Assembly: GCF_012726265.1 (NCBI RefSeq) | Contig: NZ_JAASAG010000010.1 | Coordinates: forward strand, 62,001-126,000 | From: Streptomyces sp. HNM0575 | GTDB taxonomy: Bacteria > Actinomycetota > Actinomycetes > Streptomycetales > Streptomycetaceae | Direction of reading: 5' to 3' | Length of the DNA: 64,000 nucleotides | In this document: piece by piece, positions 44,010 through 54,100 of the stretch | Numbering within the stretch: the stretch's first letter is position 1 | Layout of the letters: each line of letters starts with the position of its first letter | Translations under genes and position numbers: made by a program | Notes under the pieces: model-generated | Database searches by the model: none | The model's input: the letters and a program-made list of their open reading frames with translations, nothing else | Told to the model about the DNA's origin: nothing

Positions 44010-44900
44010 CGCCGCCGTGCCAGGCGCCAGCTCATGCCCGAGGTCATCGGTCCCAGGAACATCGCCTCAGCGGTATGGGAGCGGGTTCGTAGTCGCGGAC
44101 CAAGCGTGGGGAGCGCATCGGTCGCGCGAACGTTCGCTCTTCCAGCCTCTCTTGGGCAACACCTCGAACCCGCAGCGTCGTCACTGCGCTTAACCAAGGT
44201 CAGCACCATCCGCCAGACCTTCGCTGCGATGCCGACAGCTGCCCGGTGTAGCCGCCGTCCGCCCGCGCCAGCGTCAGCTGGAAGTACCGCTCCCGCAGCG
44301 GGGCCAGCAGGGTGCACCCTGCCCCGGTCCGTCACGTTCGCCGCAGTGACCACTACTGCCAGCAGCAGCCCCAAGGGACGGACCCGGCGGATGTACCGCT
44401 TCCTGCCGTTGACCGCCTTCCCGCCGTCGAAGCCGCGTAATGGCACAGGCACGGAGACCGTGGCCTTGACCGACTGCGAGTCGGAGATCCCCGCCCGCCG
44501 TATGCTGCGGATTGCGTCCGCCCACATGGCGGACCGTCCCGCGCAGCAGGCCGTGCAGTTCCTTGATCAGGTTCGCTTGCGCCAGGGCCAGTAGAAGCAC
44601 ATTCCGGGCCGCAAGCAGGGAAGTCCGCGGCGTCGCACGCCACTTGATGCCGCTGCCACCAGCCAGCGGAATGCGTCGATCACTGCCAGTGGCAGTAGCC
44701 CTCCGACTGCCCGCCCCTGCCCTCCAGCCAGCACGGCACCGACAGCGCTGCGTGCGCCTCGACCCACTCGGCCCTCAGCCATACCCAACGGATACTGACG
44801 CACACGCTCACCTGATCCGCGGCGATGCCATACACGCGTGCGGGGCAATCTCACAATGGAGAAGCCGAGTTGGCTTTGACAGGCAACGACGCGCGCCACC
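44010..44900 (-). pseudogene. Decayed IS5-family transposase
   Basis: Pieces of one transposase appear in all three minus-strand frames. The N-terminal part has VIDAFRWLVAAASSG, followed by LIKELHGLLRG. The middle is DSQSVKATVSVPVP..RGFDGGKAVNGRKRYI with LGLLLAVVVTAANVTDR, and the 3' part VGIAAKVWRMVLTLVKRSDDAAG then HTAEAMFLGPMTSGMSWRLARR. Several frameshifts and lost catalytic segments make it non-functional. The match is to the IS5/IS112-like DDE group. Confidence 0.8.
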
Positions 44901-45425
44901 TGCGACGACAGGGGCTCCTCGCGCTCGTGGCTTCAACAACCTTCTAGTCATGCAGGAAGCCTTCCTGCATGCCCCTCACCTACTTACCCGACCGGGAACC
45001 TCGTTCGAGCAGCAGGCGAACGTCACGGTAAGACAACAGCTTCTAAGGCCAACTACCCTGCGGGAGGCATGCGTTGATCCGTACTCGGATGCACCACTCG
45101 CCCGCCCGTGCTAACTTTAAAGGCGCCTGCGACGCGTGGGCGCAAAGCATGATCACTTCGGGATGGTTCCCCCCGAGGTAGGCAAGGTGGAGGCTGAGCT
45201 TCCTCACGCTGCAGATCCTGCCGCGCGCTCCGTTGCCGCCGAAGACCACATCGGGATTCATCCCGATCGCGTTGGAGGGGATGCGCCCGACGGCTTAGGT
45301 CGTCCGACTTCCCGGGCATGGACTCCACATTCGTGTGGCACTCCGGGAGCAAACGGGACGATCAGTGCTTCTCTCGTTTTCGTGACTCTTGGCGTGCCCG
45401 AACGCGCCCAGGAGGGCACCGGAAG
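44901..45425. other. 525-bp gene-free region with two strong palindromes
   Basis: CATGCAGGAAG-C-CTTCCTGCATG (44949-44971) has 11-bp perfect arms. ATCGGGAT-TC-ATCCCGAT (45250-45267) has 8-bp arms. Both lie upstream of the ParB-like gene and no credible coding frame covers them. They could be operators; the first could also be the terminator or end structure of the IS5 remnant. Confidence 0.5.
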
Positions 45426-47456
45426 ATGTCTGCACCCGTTGAAGAAACCACCTCCATCCACGACCACGTGCCTCCCCGGCCGGTCGTCAAGCTCCCCGAA
45501 CTCGCACCCATCGCTGCCCGTCGCAAGGCGGCAGAGAAGCTCGCGGACGCCTTCAGCCTCGATCCGGCTGCAGCGACATGCATCGCCAACGCGGTCATTG
45601 ATCCGGCTGAGTTGCGCCGATCCATCGAGACCCCGACCGAACTTGCCATCACCGGGGGGATTCTCCTTGCCGTCCGAGCACGGGTGTGGACACGCCGCAC
45701 CTTGCCTGACATCCGTAACCCCAGGATCGGGGACGCCCGCCGCCACCCGGTGGCTGTCGAACCCGGGACCGACGAGGAGTCCCGGTTCGCGCCTGTCGAC
45801 GACCCGACCAGCAACGGCGTCACGCCATACCTTGAGCTAGAGGTCGAGTCTGCGGAGCACATGACGTGGGCGTCTGCTCTCGCTGCCCGGGCAGTACTCG
45901 GTGCCAATGATTGGCGGTACTCGATCCGCAATCAGGGCGTGCTTACCGAGGTGTGGCTCGTTGCCAGCCGCTACTCCCACGTCGATGACGGAAGTCCCGA
46001 TCTCTGGGCAGTGACCACGGCTGAGGGATCGTCGCGCACGACCGCTGCTCACGACATCCTCGGTGACGGCAACAGTGTCGACGTCGTCGTGAAGGCCGAG
46101 TCTGACACTGCCATGCGTGGACGGATCAAGGACCTGAACACAGCGTTGGGGCAGGGCCCCACGGCCAAGCAGTCCGAAGCGCTGCGTTGCGAGACCATGC
46201 CAGCGCTGATCCTTGTGGGCTACCGCCCTCTGCCAGGGGGACCCGACCGCTTCTCTTCAGCCGTCAAGTCCCTGGTAGCACTTCGCCACGTCGACGCACC
46301 GAAGGAGTGGGGCGAGGGACCAGAGCTTGAATCCCTCGCCGACGAAGCGTTGACGGTCATGGAAGACCGGGGCCTTCTAACGCCTCTGCGCCGCCGGTGG
46401 CTTGCCGGCGCCATCAGCCGTTCCCAAGCAAAGGCTGCCCATCTGCCCACTGACCCGGCCATCCGGGCGGCAGAGATCATCGCGCTCTTCTCCAGCAATG
46501 ACCAAGAGGTGCGTGATGCCATCCGGGACGCCGTGACCCGTCAATCAACTCGCAAACGCATTACGAAGAATTTCCGCGTCAAGCTCGCCGTGGCGCTGAT
46601 CGTGCGGTCCGTCGCCGGTGAGGGAACAAGCCCTGACCGTGTGCGCCGCTATATGCAGCACGGGTTCGTGTCCGTACGAGACAACCACTTCAAGCCCACT
46701 CATCGGGATGCCGATGCTGTTCTCGCCGATGCCCTCGTCGAGTTCGACAGCAATCCGGCAGGCGACCCCGGCCAGGCCCGACTTGAACTCGCGGCACGTG
46801 CGGCGTACCCGCTCATCTCTACACTGTCTCTGTGGGCCGACCGCGGGACCAGCAACAATCCGAATGACGACGACCGCCGCCGCCCCGGCGAGGTCATCGA
46901 CACGATGCTCTCGTCGCGCCTCGGCATCCTCCAGCTGCACCGCGCAATCGTCGACCACAACGACGGTCGGCCAGCGCTCCGTGCTGTGAACGAAGACGGC
47001 GGCATCCGACTCACCGAGGATCGCGCCCAGGACCAGACCCTCAACGATGTCTACCTACGTTCAATGTTCCCCAAGGCAGGTTCTCCCACCCGGCCGACCT
47101 CCACCGATACTCCCGACGATGCCCTCCGCGACGCCGCAGCCGTCTTTGGCGCCGCAGCTCGTCGCCTCGCTGACGCAATGGCCGCTATCCGTGCAGTCAA
47201 AGCCGCTGACGGATCCGACCACGTTGAGACCGTCGGAATGGACCGCAATCATGTCCATGAGTGGAAGTCCACCCTCGATGAGGCAACCTCCGACTTGGAG
47301 TTTTGGGGTCGTATCTGGGAACGCCGCAACCGCAATAGCGCCCAGGCCACGGCTCTGCGAGGGGACAACTGGGTATCCGAGTACCTGAACGACCCAGATG
47401 AAGCCGTTCAAGCATGGGAGGACGAGGACTCTGACAAGATCGAGGCTGCGTCATGA
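45426..47456 (+). CDS. Large protein with a ParB-like segment, function unknown
   Basis: This 676-aa protein starts at an ATG with AGGAGGG about 10 bp upstream; a longer frame from 45318 lacks such a site. Residues about 60-210 look ParB/DGQHR-like: VWTRRTLPDIRNPRIGDARR, then LWAVTTAEGSSRTTAAHDIL (near 198), followed by ALRCETMPALILVGYRP. The remainder is helical and charged, without further motifs that I recognise. Its stop overlaps the start of a GIY-YIG gene (ATGA), so both are likely made together. Third codon positions are less GC-biased than in the housekeeping genes. Confidence 0.75.
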   Translation: MSAPVEETTSIHDHVPPRPVVKLPELAPIAARRKAAEKLADAFSLDPAAATCIANAVIDPAELRRSIETPTELAITGGILLAVRARVWTRRTLPDIRNPRIGDARRHPVAVEPGTDEESRFAPVDDPTSNGVTPYLELEVESAEHMTWASALAARAVLGANDWRYSIRNQGVLTEVWLVASRYSHVDDGSPDLWAVTTAEGSSRTTAAHDILGDGNSVDVVVKAESDTAMRGRIKDLNTALGQGPTAKQSEALRCETMPALILVGYRPLPGGPDRFSSAVKSLVALRHVDAPKEWGEGPELESLADEALTVMEDRGLLTPLRRRWLAGAISRSQAKAAHLPTDPAIRAAEIIALFSSNDQEVRDAIRDAVTRQSTRKRITKNFRVKLAVALIVRSVAGEGTSPDRVRRYMQHGFVSVRDNHFKPTHRDADAVLADALVEFDSNPAGDPGQARLELAARAAYPLISTLSLWADRGTSNNPNDDDRRRPGEVIDTMLSSRLGILQLHRAIVDHNDGRPALRAVNEDGGIRLTEDRAQDQTLNDVYLRSMFPKAGSPTRPTSTDTPDDALRDAAAVFGAAARRLADAMAAIRAVKAADGSDHVETVGMDRNHVHEWKSTLDEATSDLEFWGRIWERRNRNSAQATALRGDNWVSEYLNDPDEAVQAWEDEDSDKIEAAS

Positions 47457-47815
47457 TCCCTGAGCGGCTCGCGTCTCTCGCCGCGTATGCTGGCGACTGG
47501 CTTCACCCCGACGGGCCCTGCGGACCGTATCCATTCAGTCCCAGCATTCCGGCCCCCGCCCACAACGCCGTCTACGTGGTCTGCGGATGGTCCGGACGGA
47601 TCCTCTACGTCGGATCCACCACAATCGGTGTCGGAACGCGCTTCATGCAACACCTCAACGATCGGCCCAAGACACTCGATTGGGCAACCGTGTATGTCGT
47701 CCCACTCACGGACGACGTCCCGGTCGGTGAAGTTCGCCGTATCGAGGGCCGCATCGGCCTCGCTGCAGGGCCTGCGCGAAGCAAAGTCCTGCCCAGGGTC
47801 ATGAGCAGGCGCTGA
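47453..47815 (+). CDS. GIY-YIG nuclease-fold protein
   Basis: This 120-aa protein has a GIY-YIG-like core: AVYVVCGWSGRILYVGSTT (the two Tyr strands), the catalytic-type Arg and His in GVGTRFMQHL, and a late Glu in EVRRIEGRIGLAAG. The standard GIY reads VYV here. It overlaps the ParB-like gene by four bases and a long hairpin follows, so the two genes form a closed unit. Such small GIY-YIG proteins may nick DNA; activity here is inferred. Confidence 0.8.
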   Translation: MIPERLASLAAYAGDWLHPDGPCGPYPFSPSIPAPAHNAVYVVCGWSGRILYVGSTTIGVGTRFMQHLNDRPKTLDWATVYVVPLTDDVPVGEVRRIEGRIGLAAGPARSKVLPRVMSRR

Positions 47816-47823
47816 CCGGAGCC

Positions 47824-47862
47824 CTTCTGGTGGCCCCGGCACGCACTCGGGGCCACCAGAAG
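47824..47862. terminator. Terminator after the ParB-like/GIY-YIG unit
   Basis: A perfect 15-bp stem, CTTCTGGTGGCCCCG with CGGGGCCACCAGAAG, surrounds a 9-nt loop 8 bp after the GIY-YIG stop codon. Confidence 0.9.
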
Positions 47863-47875
47863 CATCGCGTCACTC

Positions 47876-48223
47876 CTCAATCACTATTCCGGTATGTCTC
47901 TGAGGGCTGACAGTCACGGTCCGCTTGAGGAGGTCAACGCGGGGATCGTCGGACAGTTCATTGGGGGCGTTGACGATCGCCGATGCCTTGTCCACCCTCA
48001 TTTGGCGGAGGGCGTGGTCGAGGAGGGCGGTGGTGTCGTGCTCGGCGACTTCTGCTTCTGCGAGCACTTGATGAGGCCTGCGAGCTCCTGAGGTGATCCC
48101 TAATCCAAGGAGTGCTGTCCGTCCGGTCACGCATAGAGCACCGCAGATCTCCTGCAAGGAGCCGCTTCGTTCCCCCTCACGAGTGATTGCCCGGCATGGA
48201 GTTTCGGTGTGAGCTGACGGCAT
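47876..48223 (-). CDS. Possible small protein, weakly supported
   Basis: The last 80 codons on the minus strand (ALLDHALRQMRVDKASAIV, then NELSDDPRVDLLKRTVTVS) have a balanced composition and coding-like third positions, unlike chance frames nearby. The start is unclear: a shorter protein from the ATG of MRVDKASAIV (about 44 aa) or a longer one from 48223 are both possible. No family is recognised. Its start would be divergent from the 521-aa gene. Confidence 0.3.
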
Positions 48224-49787
48224 GCATCGCTGGTCACCGCTGAACGATCGGCAACGTAGCCTCCTTGGCCGCCTCGACGCGGGCGAGGAACTACGCGAGC
48301 AAGCTGCAAGTCAAAGGCGTTCGGCCTACGCCTTGCGCGACCGGGGTCTCTTGCTGATCACTCGTCGACGGGGCGAGCTCCTGACCGAGGTCACCGACGC
48401 CGGGAGGTTCTACCTCAAGCACGGTCACCACCCTGACGATCCTGCGCACGCGGAGGACGAGCCGGCCGCCTCGACCGCCGGTGCATCCAGTACACCGAAC
48501 GCGCGGAGCGGCGATGCAGAGCCGCCTGCAACGAAACGCCGACCACGGGCTGCGAAAAGCGCGCCGAAGAAGCCAACTCCGTACAGCGAGAGGCCCATCC
48601 CTCTCGCTCGACGGGCGAAGGCGAGCCAGTTGGTCGAGCAGCTCACCGCCAGGCGGCAGGTCACCATCTCCGCCCCGACCGAGGAAGAGATCACGGAGTG
48701 GCGGCGGATCGTCGACTTCGCAAAACGCCACGGGCTTGTCCCCGAAGGCAGGCGCATCGAGAAGCAGCGGCTGTTCAACCGCACCCGTGACTTGCAGATC
48801 TCACTGCTGGACGGACCTCACCCCAACACGAACAAGGAGTCGCCGGACGAGGCCCCGGCGGTACCGGTGCCGTCCCAACTGCGCTCGCCGCATCCGGTGG
48901 TGGCCGCCCTTCGAGACGACCAGGACCGACTGGTGATGCCGGCGGCAATGCGTCGTCGCGCTCTCCTGCTCCTTCAAGGGTTGGCAGCCGAAGCCGTGCG
49001 GCGAGGCCACAGGGTGCAGGAGCACCCAGTCGCCGGCCGTCACCGAAGCCACGCATACTCCTACAACGGTCAGTACTTCCCCTCCCGTTACTCGCGCCGC
49101 GAGGGGGAGATAAACCTGTCCGTTGGGGACTTCACCTACACCGTCACGATCAAGCGCGAGTACCCGCAGTCTGAGGATGCCGACCGTGCGTCGAAGCTCA
49201 TGATCGACCTTGGCTACGGCCGGTACGACGGACGACGCCGTCAGTGGGGCGACCGCAAGCGGTGGACGCTGGAGGACACCCTCGGCGCCGTGCTCCGGGA
49301 GATCGAGGCTCGCGCTGTAGAGGATGCCCAGCGCAAAGTGGATCAGGAACGTGCGCAGGCCGAGCGCAAGGTCCGCTGGCAAGAGGCAATGGACAAGGCG
49401 AAGGAGCAAGCCGTCGAGGCGCAGTTGGCCAGCGCACTCACCGAACAAGCCAGGAAATGGCGGGAAGCAGCAGCTCTCCGTGACTACTGCGAAGCGCTGG
49501 AACAACGCCTGGCAGCGGCGGACGGAAACGAAGAGGAAGAAACTGCCTCGACCAGAGAATGGTTGACTTGGGCACACGCCTACATCCAGCGACTCGACCC
49601 ACTGCAGGAGCTACCGGCCAAGCCCACCCCGCGACAGCCGAAGTCCGAGGAGCTGAAGCCATACCTGAAGGGCTGGAGCCCATACGGTCCAGAAGCGGTG
49701 GCGAGACTCCTTCGGGACCGTGAAGCGGAGGACTCCGAAGACGACGGCGACCACCAGCACCGGCACGGACCCAGGGTGGTCGGTTAG
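48222..49787 (+). CDS. Hypothetical protein with winged-helix-like N-terminus and coiled coil
   Basis: In this 521-aa protein, residues 1-65 look like a winged helix (LNDRQRSLLGRLDAGEELRE, then ALRDRGLLLITRR and TEVTDAGRFYL). A disordered basic Pro/Ala linker follows. A central domain (RRRALLLLQGLAAEAVRRGH, then FTYTVTIKREYPQ) leads into a long helical coiled coil (residues about 380-450: KVDQERAQAERKVRWQEAMDKAKE). No catalytic motif is recognised. The ribosome site is weak. It converges with the 338-aa gene only 12 bp away. Confidence 0.75.
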   Translation: MHRWSPLNDRQRSLLGRLDAGEELREQAASQRRSAYALRDRGLLLITRRRGELLTEVTDAGRFYLKHGHHPDDPAHAEDEPAASTAGASSTPNARSGDAEPPATKRRPRAAKSAPKKPTPYSERPIPLARRAKASQLVEQLTARRQVTISAPTEEEITEWRRIVDFAKRHGLVPEGRRIEKQRLFNRTRDLQISLLDGPHPNTNKESPDEAPAVPVPSQLRSPHPVVAALRDDQDRLVMPAAMRRRALLLLQGLAAEAVRRGHRVQEHPVAGRHRSHAYSYNGQYFPSRYSRREGEINLSVGDFTYTVTIKREYPQSEDADRASKLMIDLGYGRYDGRRRQWGDRKRWTLEDTLGAVLREIEARAVEDAQRKVDQERAQAERKVRWQEAMDKAKEQAVEAQLASALTEQARKWREAAALRDYCEALEQRLAAADGNEEEETASTREWLTWAHAYIQRLDPLQELPAKPTPRQPKSEELKPYLKGWSPYGPEAVARLLRDREAEDSEDDGDHQHRHGPRVVG

Positions 49788-49799
49788 GAACTGCATGCG

Positions 49800-50816
49800 T
49801 CAGCCCTCCCCGTCGCACATGTCGAGCGAGGCGGTGCCCAGCACTACCCGGTAGGCATCACCGTGGCGGATGAATTTCGCCCCTTTGACTCCGACCTCCC
49901 GGTGAGTCAGGGCCAGAGCAAGGTCGCGGGGTTCGGGATAGCCGGTCCACCGGAACACCCACGAGTCACCGGCACCCCAAAGCCGACGTACCGCGCCGTG
50001 CCGGATCACCTCCGGTTCCCTCCTGCGTTCAGTTTCGCGCCGCTCCAGGGGATCCCAGGACAAACTGGTCGCCCAGCGACCGCGCCGATCCAAGAGGTTG
50101 TAACGGGAGACGAGGCCAGACAGCAGAGTGGTGGCGTCCACCGACATCGATGGGACCGCAGCAAGCGCGCGGCGCTCGGACGCTGTGAGGCTGTGCTCCA
50201 CCGTGAGATAGGAGTGCAGTGGCACGCGGCTTCGCTTGGTACCGCGCCGGCATCCGTACGGATCACCGGTGATCGTCAGCAGTGCGCCGGTGGGGAGGTG
50301 GCGCAAACAGAGGGAGGGCTCCCCATGGCAGATGTAGCTGACCTCGTGTCGTAGTCCTGGAACGCCACGTGAACCCTCCCCTGCAGTGTCCAGCAGCCGA
50401 GTTGCCACGTTCTCGGGGGCACGCTCCGCGACCATCACCAACTGGTCCCGGCGGGGTGACATCACCGGGTCGTACGAGGCGACAACGGCAAAGTTCCACC
50501 GCGCCGTCGGACCGGTGTACACATTGCCGTTGAAAAGCGCGAGCGCCAGCAGAGCCCGGAAGGCACGCTGGTCGTCCGAGCAATGGTCCAGGCCCAGCCC
50601 ATGCGTGTCGTTGCTGATCGCTGCTCGAGCTGCGGGTTCGCTCTCCCCGGTGTACTGGAAGCGGAGCGGGATCCGCTCATCGGGATCCATGGTGTGGACG
50701 GGCAGCCCGCCCAACTCGCGCGCAGCAACCAACCGTGCCTGCTGGAAGGGGATGACATCCCCGGACTCGCGCTGGATGCGGCGAGCGAGTGTGGCGATGT
50801 CCCTGTTGAGCGTCAT
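49800..50816 (-). CDS. Hypothetical protein, function unknown
   Basis: This 338-aa soluble protein starts MTLNRDIATLARRIQRESGD with GGGAG 6 bp upstream of the ATG. It contains HEVSYICHGEPSLCLRHLPTGALLTITGDP and a C-terminal GAKFIRHGDAYRVVLGTASLDMCDGEG. It has scattered Cys/His residues but no complete metal motif, no membrane segment and no named domain that I recognise. It sits inside the defence-type island between the 521-aa gene and the large methyltransferase. Confidence 0.7.
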   Translation of the reverse strand: MTLNRDIATLARRIQRESGDVIPFQQARLVAARELGGLPVHTMDPDERIPLRFQYTGESEPAARAAISNDTHGLGLDHCSDDQRAFRALLALALFNGNVYTGPTARWNFAVVASYDPVMSPRRDQLVMVAERAPENVATRLLDTAGEGSRGVPGLRHEVSYICHGEPSLCLRHLPTGALLTITGDPYGCRRGTKRSRVPLHSYLTVEHSLTASERRALAAVPSMSVDATTLLSGLVSRYNLLDRRGRWATSLSWDPLERRETERRREPEVIRHGAVRRLWGAGDSWVFRWTGYPEPRDLALALTHREVGVKGAKFIRHGDAYRVVLGTASLDMCDGEG

Positions 50817-51143
50817 GTCCGGCTCCCGGTGGGCACGCTTCAGTGCTCCCGCCCACTGCGCCCCAATAGGAGGAACGGCAGCTTTGGATCACGCGCGCCC
50901 GACGGCGCATTGCGCCCTCAACCCTGGGTGGCTGCGGGAGGAACCCAGGTCCGGCGTAACGGCGAGCGTGGTCGCCTGCCCGGATTTTAGCGCCCCTTAG
51001 GGCGTAGGGACGAGTTGGAGCCGGAAGCTTCAATTGTTCCGTCACCGACAGCCCGTCGGCGCGCACTCGTGACACGATCAAGAAACTACCGCTTGCATGG
51101 TCAACTACCCACAGACTGGAGATCACCTGTGAGGTGACGCCTA
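50817..51143. other. 327-bp intergenic region, no gene seen
   Basis: The region lies upstream of the 338-aa gene and downstream of the large methyltransferase gene, both on the minus strand. A minus-strand frame begins MISSLWVVDHASGSFLIVS but runs into Arg/Pro-rich nonsense overlapping the 338-aa gene, so it was not called. A promoter for the 338-aa gene is expected here. Confidence 0.4.
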
Positions 51144-54100
51144 TCAGGCGGAGCCACGACGCCGTCGAGCGTGAGGGGCGGGTCGCACATGTGAGTGCGC
51201 CCTGCGCTGGGCAGCACTTGGGCTGTCGTCCGGGAGGGATAGGGGGTCCACGGGCGCAGGCGGTTGGCCGTCAACCGTCTCCATGCCGGGCAAAAAGCCG
51301 GGCTCTACAGCATGAGCGTGCTTTGCATGCTCAGGGACAGGGAGGATACGTCGTCGCGAGAGTTCAGCGACGTCGATCAGCGGGGCGGCCAAAATGCGGT
51401 TGAGTAGCTCCGCCTGCTGCGGTTCCAGCGTGGTGAGCTGGCTGAGCACCGCAAGGACTTCGACGAGTTCCCGGCTCCAGTCGTGCTCCCAGCGCTCGGG
51501 GCGTTCACTGTCGAGTTCGCTGGTCACTTTGCCGGCGGTGCGGTTGCTGCGGTAGGTAAGCCAGCTATCGAGGACGTTGCGCCCGCCGGTGGTGTAGTTG
51601 CGCATGCGGGGCGTGACACCGGTAAAGATGCCCCCCTCGATTATCAGGTGTTCGTTTTCGCTGTCGTAGCGGATGGTGGAGGGGAGCGCACTCGGCTCGA
51701 CTTCTCGCGCGTACTTGATCTCGGGATGTAGTCGTCGCCAGGAGTTCGATGTGCCTAGGGGGCGGCCCTCGTCGGGGTTGATGCAGCGGGCGCCGAAGGT
51801 GGAGGCCCACAAGATGTGGCGTCCCAAGCTGACGGATTCGTGCCACAGGTCGCGATCAGCAGTCAAAGGGACCCGCACACCAGGGGAGTTGAGGTCCTCG
51901 GCGTAGCGCTCGGTGAACGCGGGATGTGCTGTGATGGCGGCAATGTAGGCGAGGAGATCTGCGGGTGGGACGTCCCGGAGGCCGTAGGAGTTCGCGAGAT
52001 GGTTTTGCAGGCCAGGCGTGACGTTGGGAATCCGGTCAGCATGAAGCAGAGGAAGGACGCGTCCTCCATTGCCATTGAAGTAGTGGACATCGGGGATGAG
52101 AGCCGTGAACAGCAGTGCAGGGCCAGTCCGCAAGCGTTGGGTGTGCTGCTCAGTGACGAAGATTTGATCGTCAACGGCCGCACGCCAAAGGTCGGGGCGT
52201 GCGCGGTCGATGAGGCGGCCGTCCGGTATGAGCCACTGGCGGTCTAGGGCTCGGCGGGCGATGCGCTCCGGTTGAGGACATGAGCCGTGTTCGTTCCTGA
52301 TCAGGATTCGAGGGTGGGGGTGGCCCGGGATCTGGGGAGCTTCTTTGTCTAAGGCGCGGCTGTCAGTCTTCTTGAACAGCGCCTGCTTGATGGCGGGTTC
52401 GCGTTCCTGGATGAGCCGGTCCCAGCGTCGTCGCAGGGTGGCTTTCGACGGGCTGATTACCCAGTTCCGGTTTGTTGTAATGCCGGGTTTGTACCAGGGC
52501 ATGAGGTCGGTGAGTGCAGGAAAGTCATCCCAGCCGCTCTGGGAAGCGGGCGTGAACGGGGCGGCCTCCGCAGGGCGGGAGGTGTGCCAACCAGGTCCAC
52601 CGATGTGCAGGTCTTGCAATTGCTGTTCCTTGTATTCGCGGGTGCCGTGTACGGCTGCGTAGTGGACCGGAGCTAGCTTGTCGCTGCGCTCGCCTTGTCG
52701 GCGGACGAAGATGGCAATGGCTAACTCTTGCTGGACCCCAGGGAAGAAACGGCTGTTGAGCGAAGCCCTCTTGGTTTCGGGGGTAAGGTCGATGATCCAT
52801 CCTTCGGTGCAGGTGTGCCGTAGGTAGGAGCGCATGCCCTGGAAGCCGAAACCGCGGATGAATCCGGCGGTGCTGACGAAGCAGACAATGCCGTGGCGGC
52901 GATCGTCGTGCTGGTTGAAGACTTTGTGGGTGGCCCAGCGCCAGAAATAGGTGCATAGGTTCTTCAGTTTGTTCTCGTAGACGCCTGCCGCACCGCGCAG
53001 CCGGAAGGCATCTAGGGGCGGGGAGCCACGGCCTCGTGAGCCTTTCTCGATCCATCCGCCCTGGCCTTCTGCCTGTTCGCGGTGCGGAGGGTTGCCTATG
53101 ACAACGGTGATGCGCTCGTCGCGCTGGATGGTGCTGGCCGCTTCGGCGTCATCGCGTAGGGGACCCCACAAGGCGCCGTACCGGTCGAATAGTTCGTTGC
53201 GCCGCCACGGGTCGGCGAGGGTGTCGGCCAGGTGCAGGCGCATGTCGCGCAGCCGGACGCGAGCATTGAGCTGGCGCAGCATTTGACCGACGCGCATCTG
53301 AGCGACGGCAAAAGCGCCCATCTGCTTTTCGAACCCGATTAGTCGCCCAGCAAGTTCTTGAACAGACTCGGAACGGAAACCTTCGTTGCCACCCTCGGTT
53401 TGCTTGCGGGCAACGAGGTCGATGATGCCCGTGAGGAACGTGCCTGTGCCCATGGCCGGGTCGATGATGGAAACACCCGGATCGGCAAAGCCGTCAGGGC
53501 AGTCCAGCCTGGTAGTCAGCACCTCGTCGACAAGACGAATCATCTCGGTCATCAGTGGAGCAGGGGTGTAGTAGGTGCCGGAGTCCTTGCGTAGTTCGGC
53601 GTCGTACTCCTGCAGAAAGTGCTCGTAGAGATGGATGTGGAAGCCAGGTTCCCCGGCCAAGGCCTTCTTCCAGTCGATCGCGTCGATGACACGGGCCAGC
53701 ATGTCGAGGCTGTCGCGGAATTCTCCCTCCACCTGGTCAGTGAGGATCTGCAACGCACGGCCCATGACGGAGTGCTCTGCCCCCAAACGCCGCCCTACCT
53801 CGTGCAGGCTCATCCCGGTCAAGGCGTTATCGCTGTCAGCACTGTTGGAGCCAGCGAGTAGGAGAGCAAACGTAACGGACTGGGCGTAGCGGTCAGCGAA
53901 GGCCGCTCGCTTGTCCCGGTCGTCCGTAGTCGGGAAAAGGTCGACCTCGAGCGTGGAAGCCAGGTCTGTGAAGGGGCGTTGGTGGCGAGGCAGGCCATCT
54001 TCGCCGTCTAGGCGGTCGTGGACTGCATCCCGCAGGAGAGTACACAAGGGAGCCACCTTGGCAACCACCTCGCGCATCGAGGTCAGTGGACGCGGTTGCC

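Noticed and set aside
44567..44899. Stand-alone 110-residue gene
   Set aside because: Its translation is the N-terminal part of the decayed IS5-type transposase, not a separate gene.
50677..51126. Minus-strand frame starting MISSLWVVDHASGS
   Set aside because: Only the first 20 residues look protein-like; the rest overlaps the start of the 338-aa gene in another frame.
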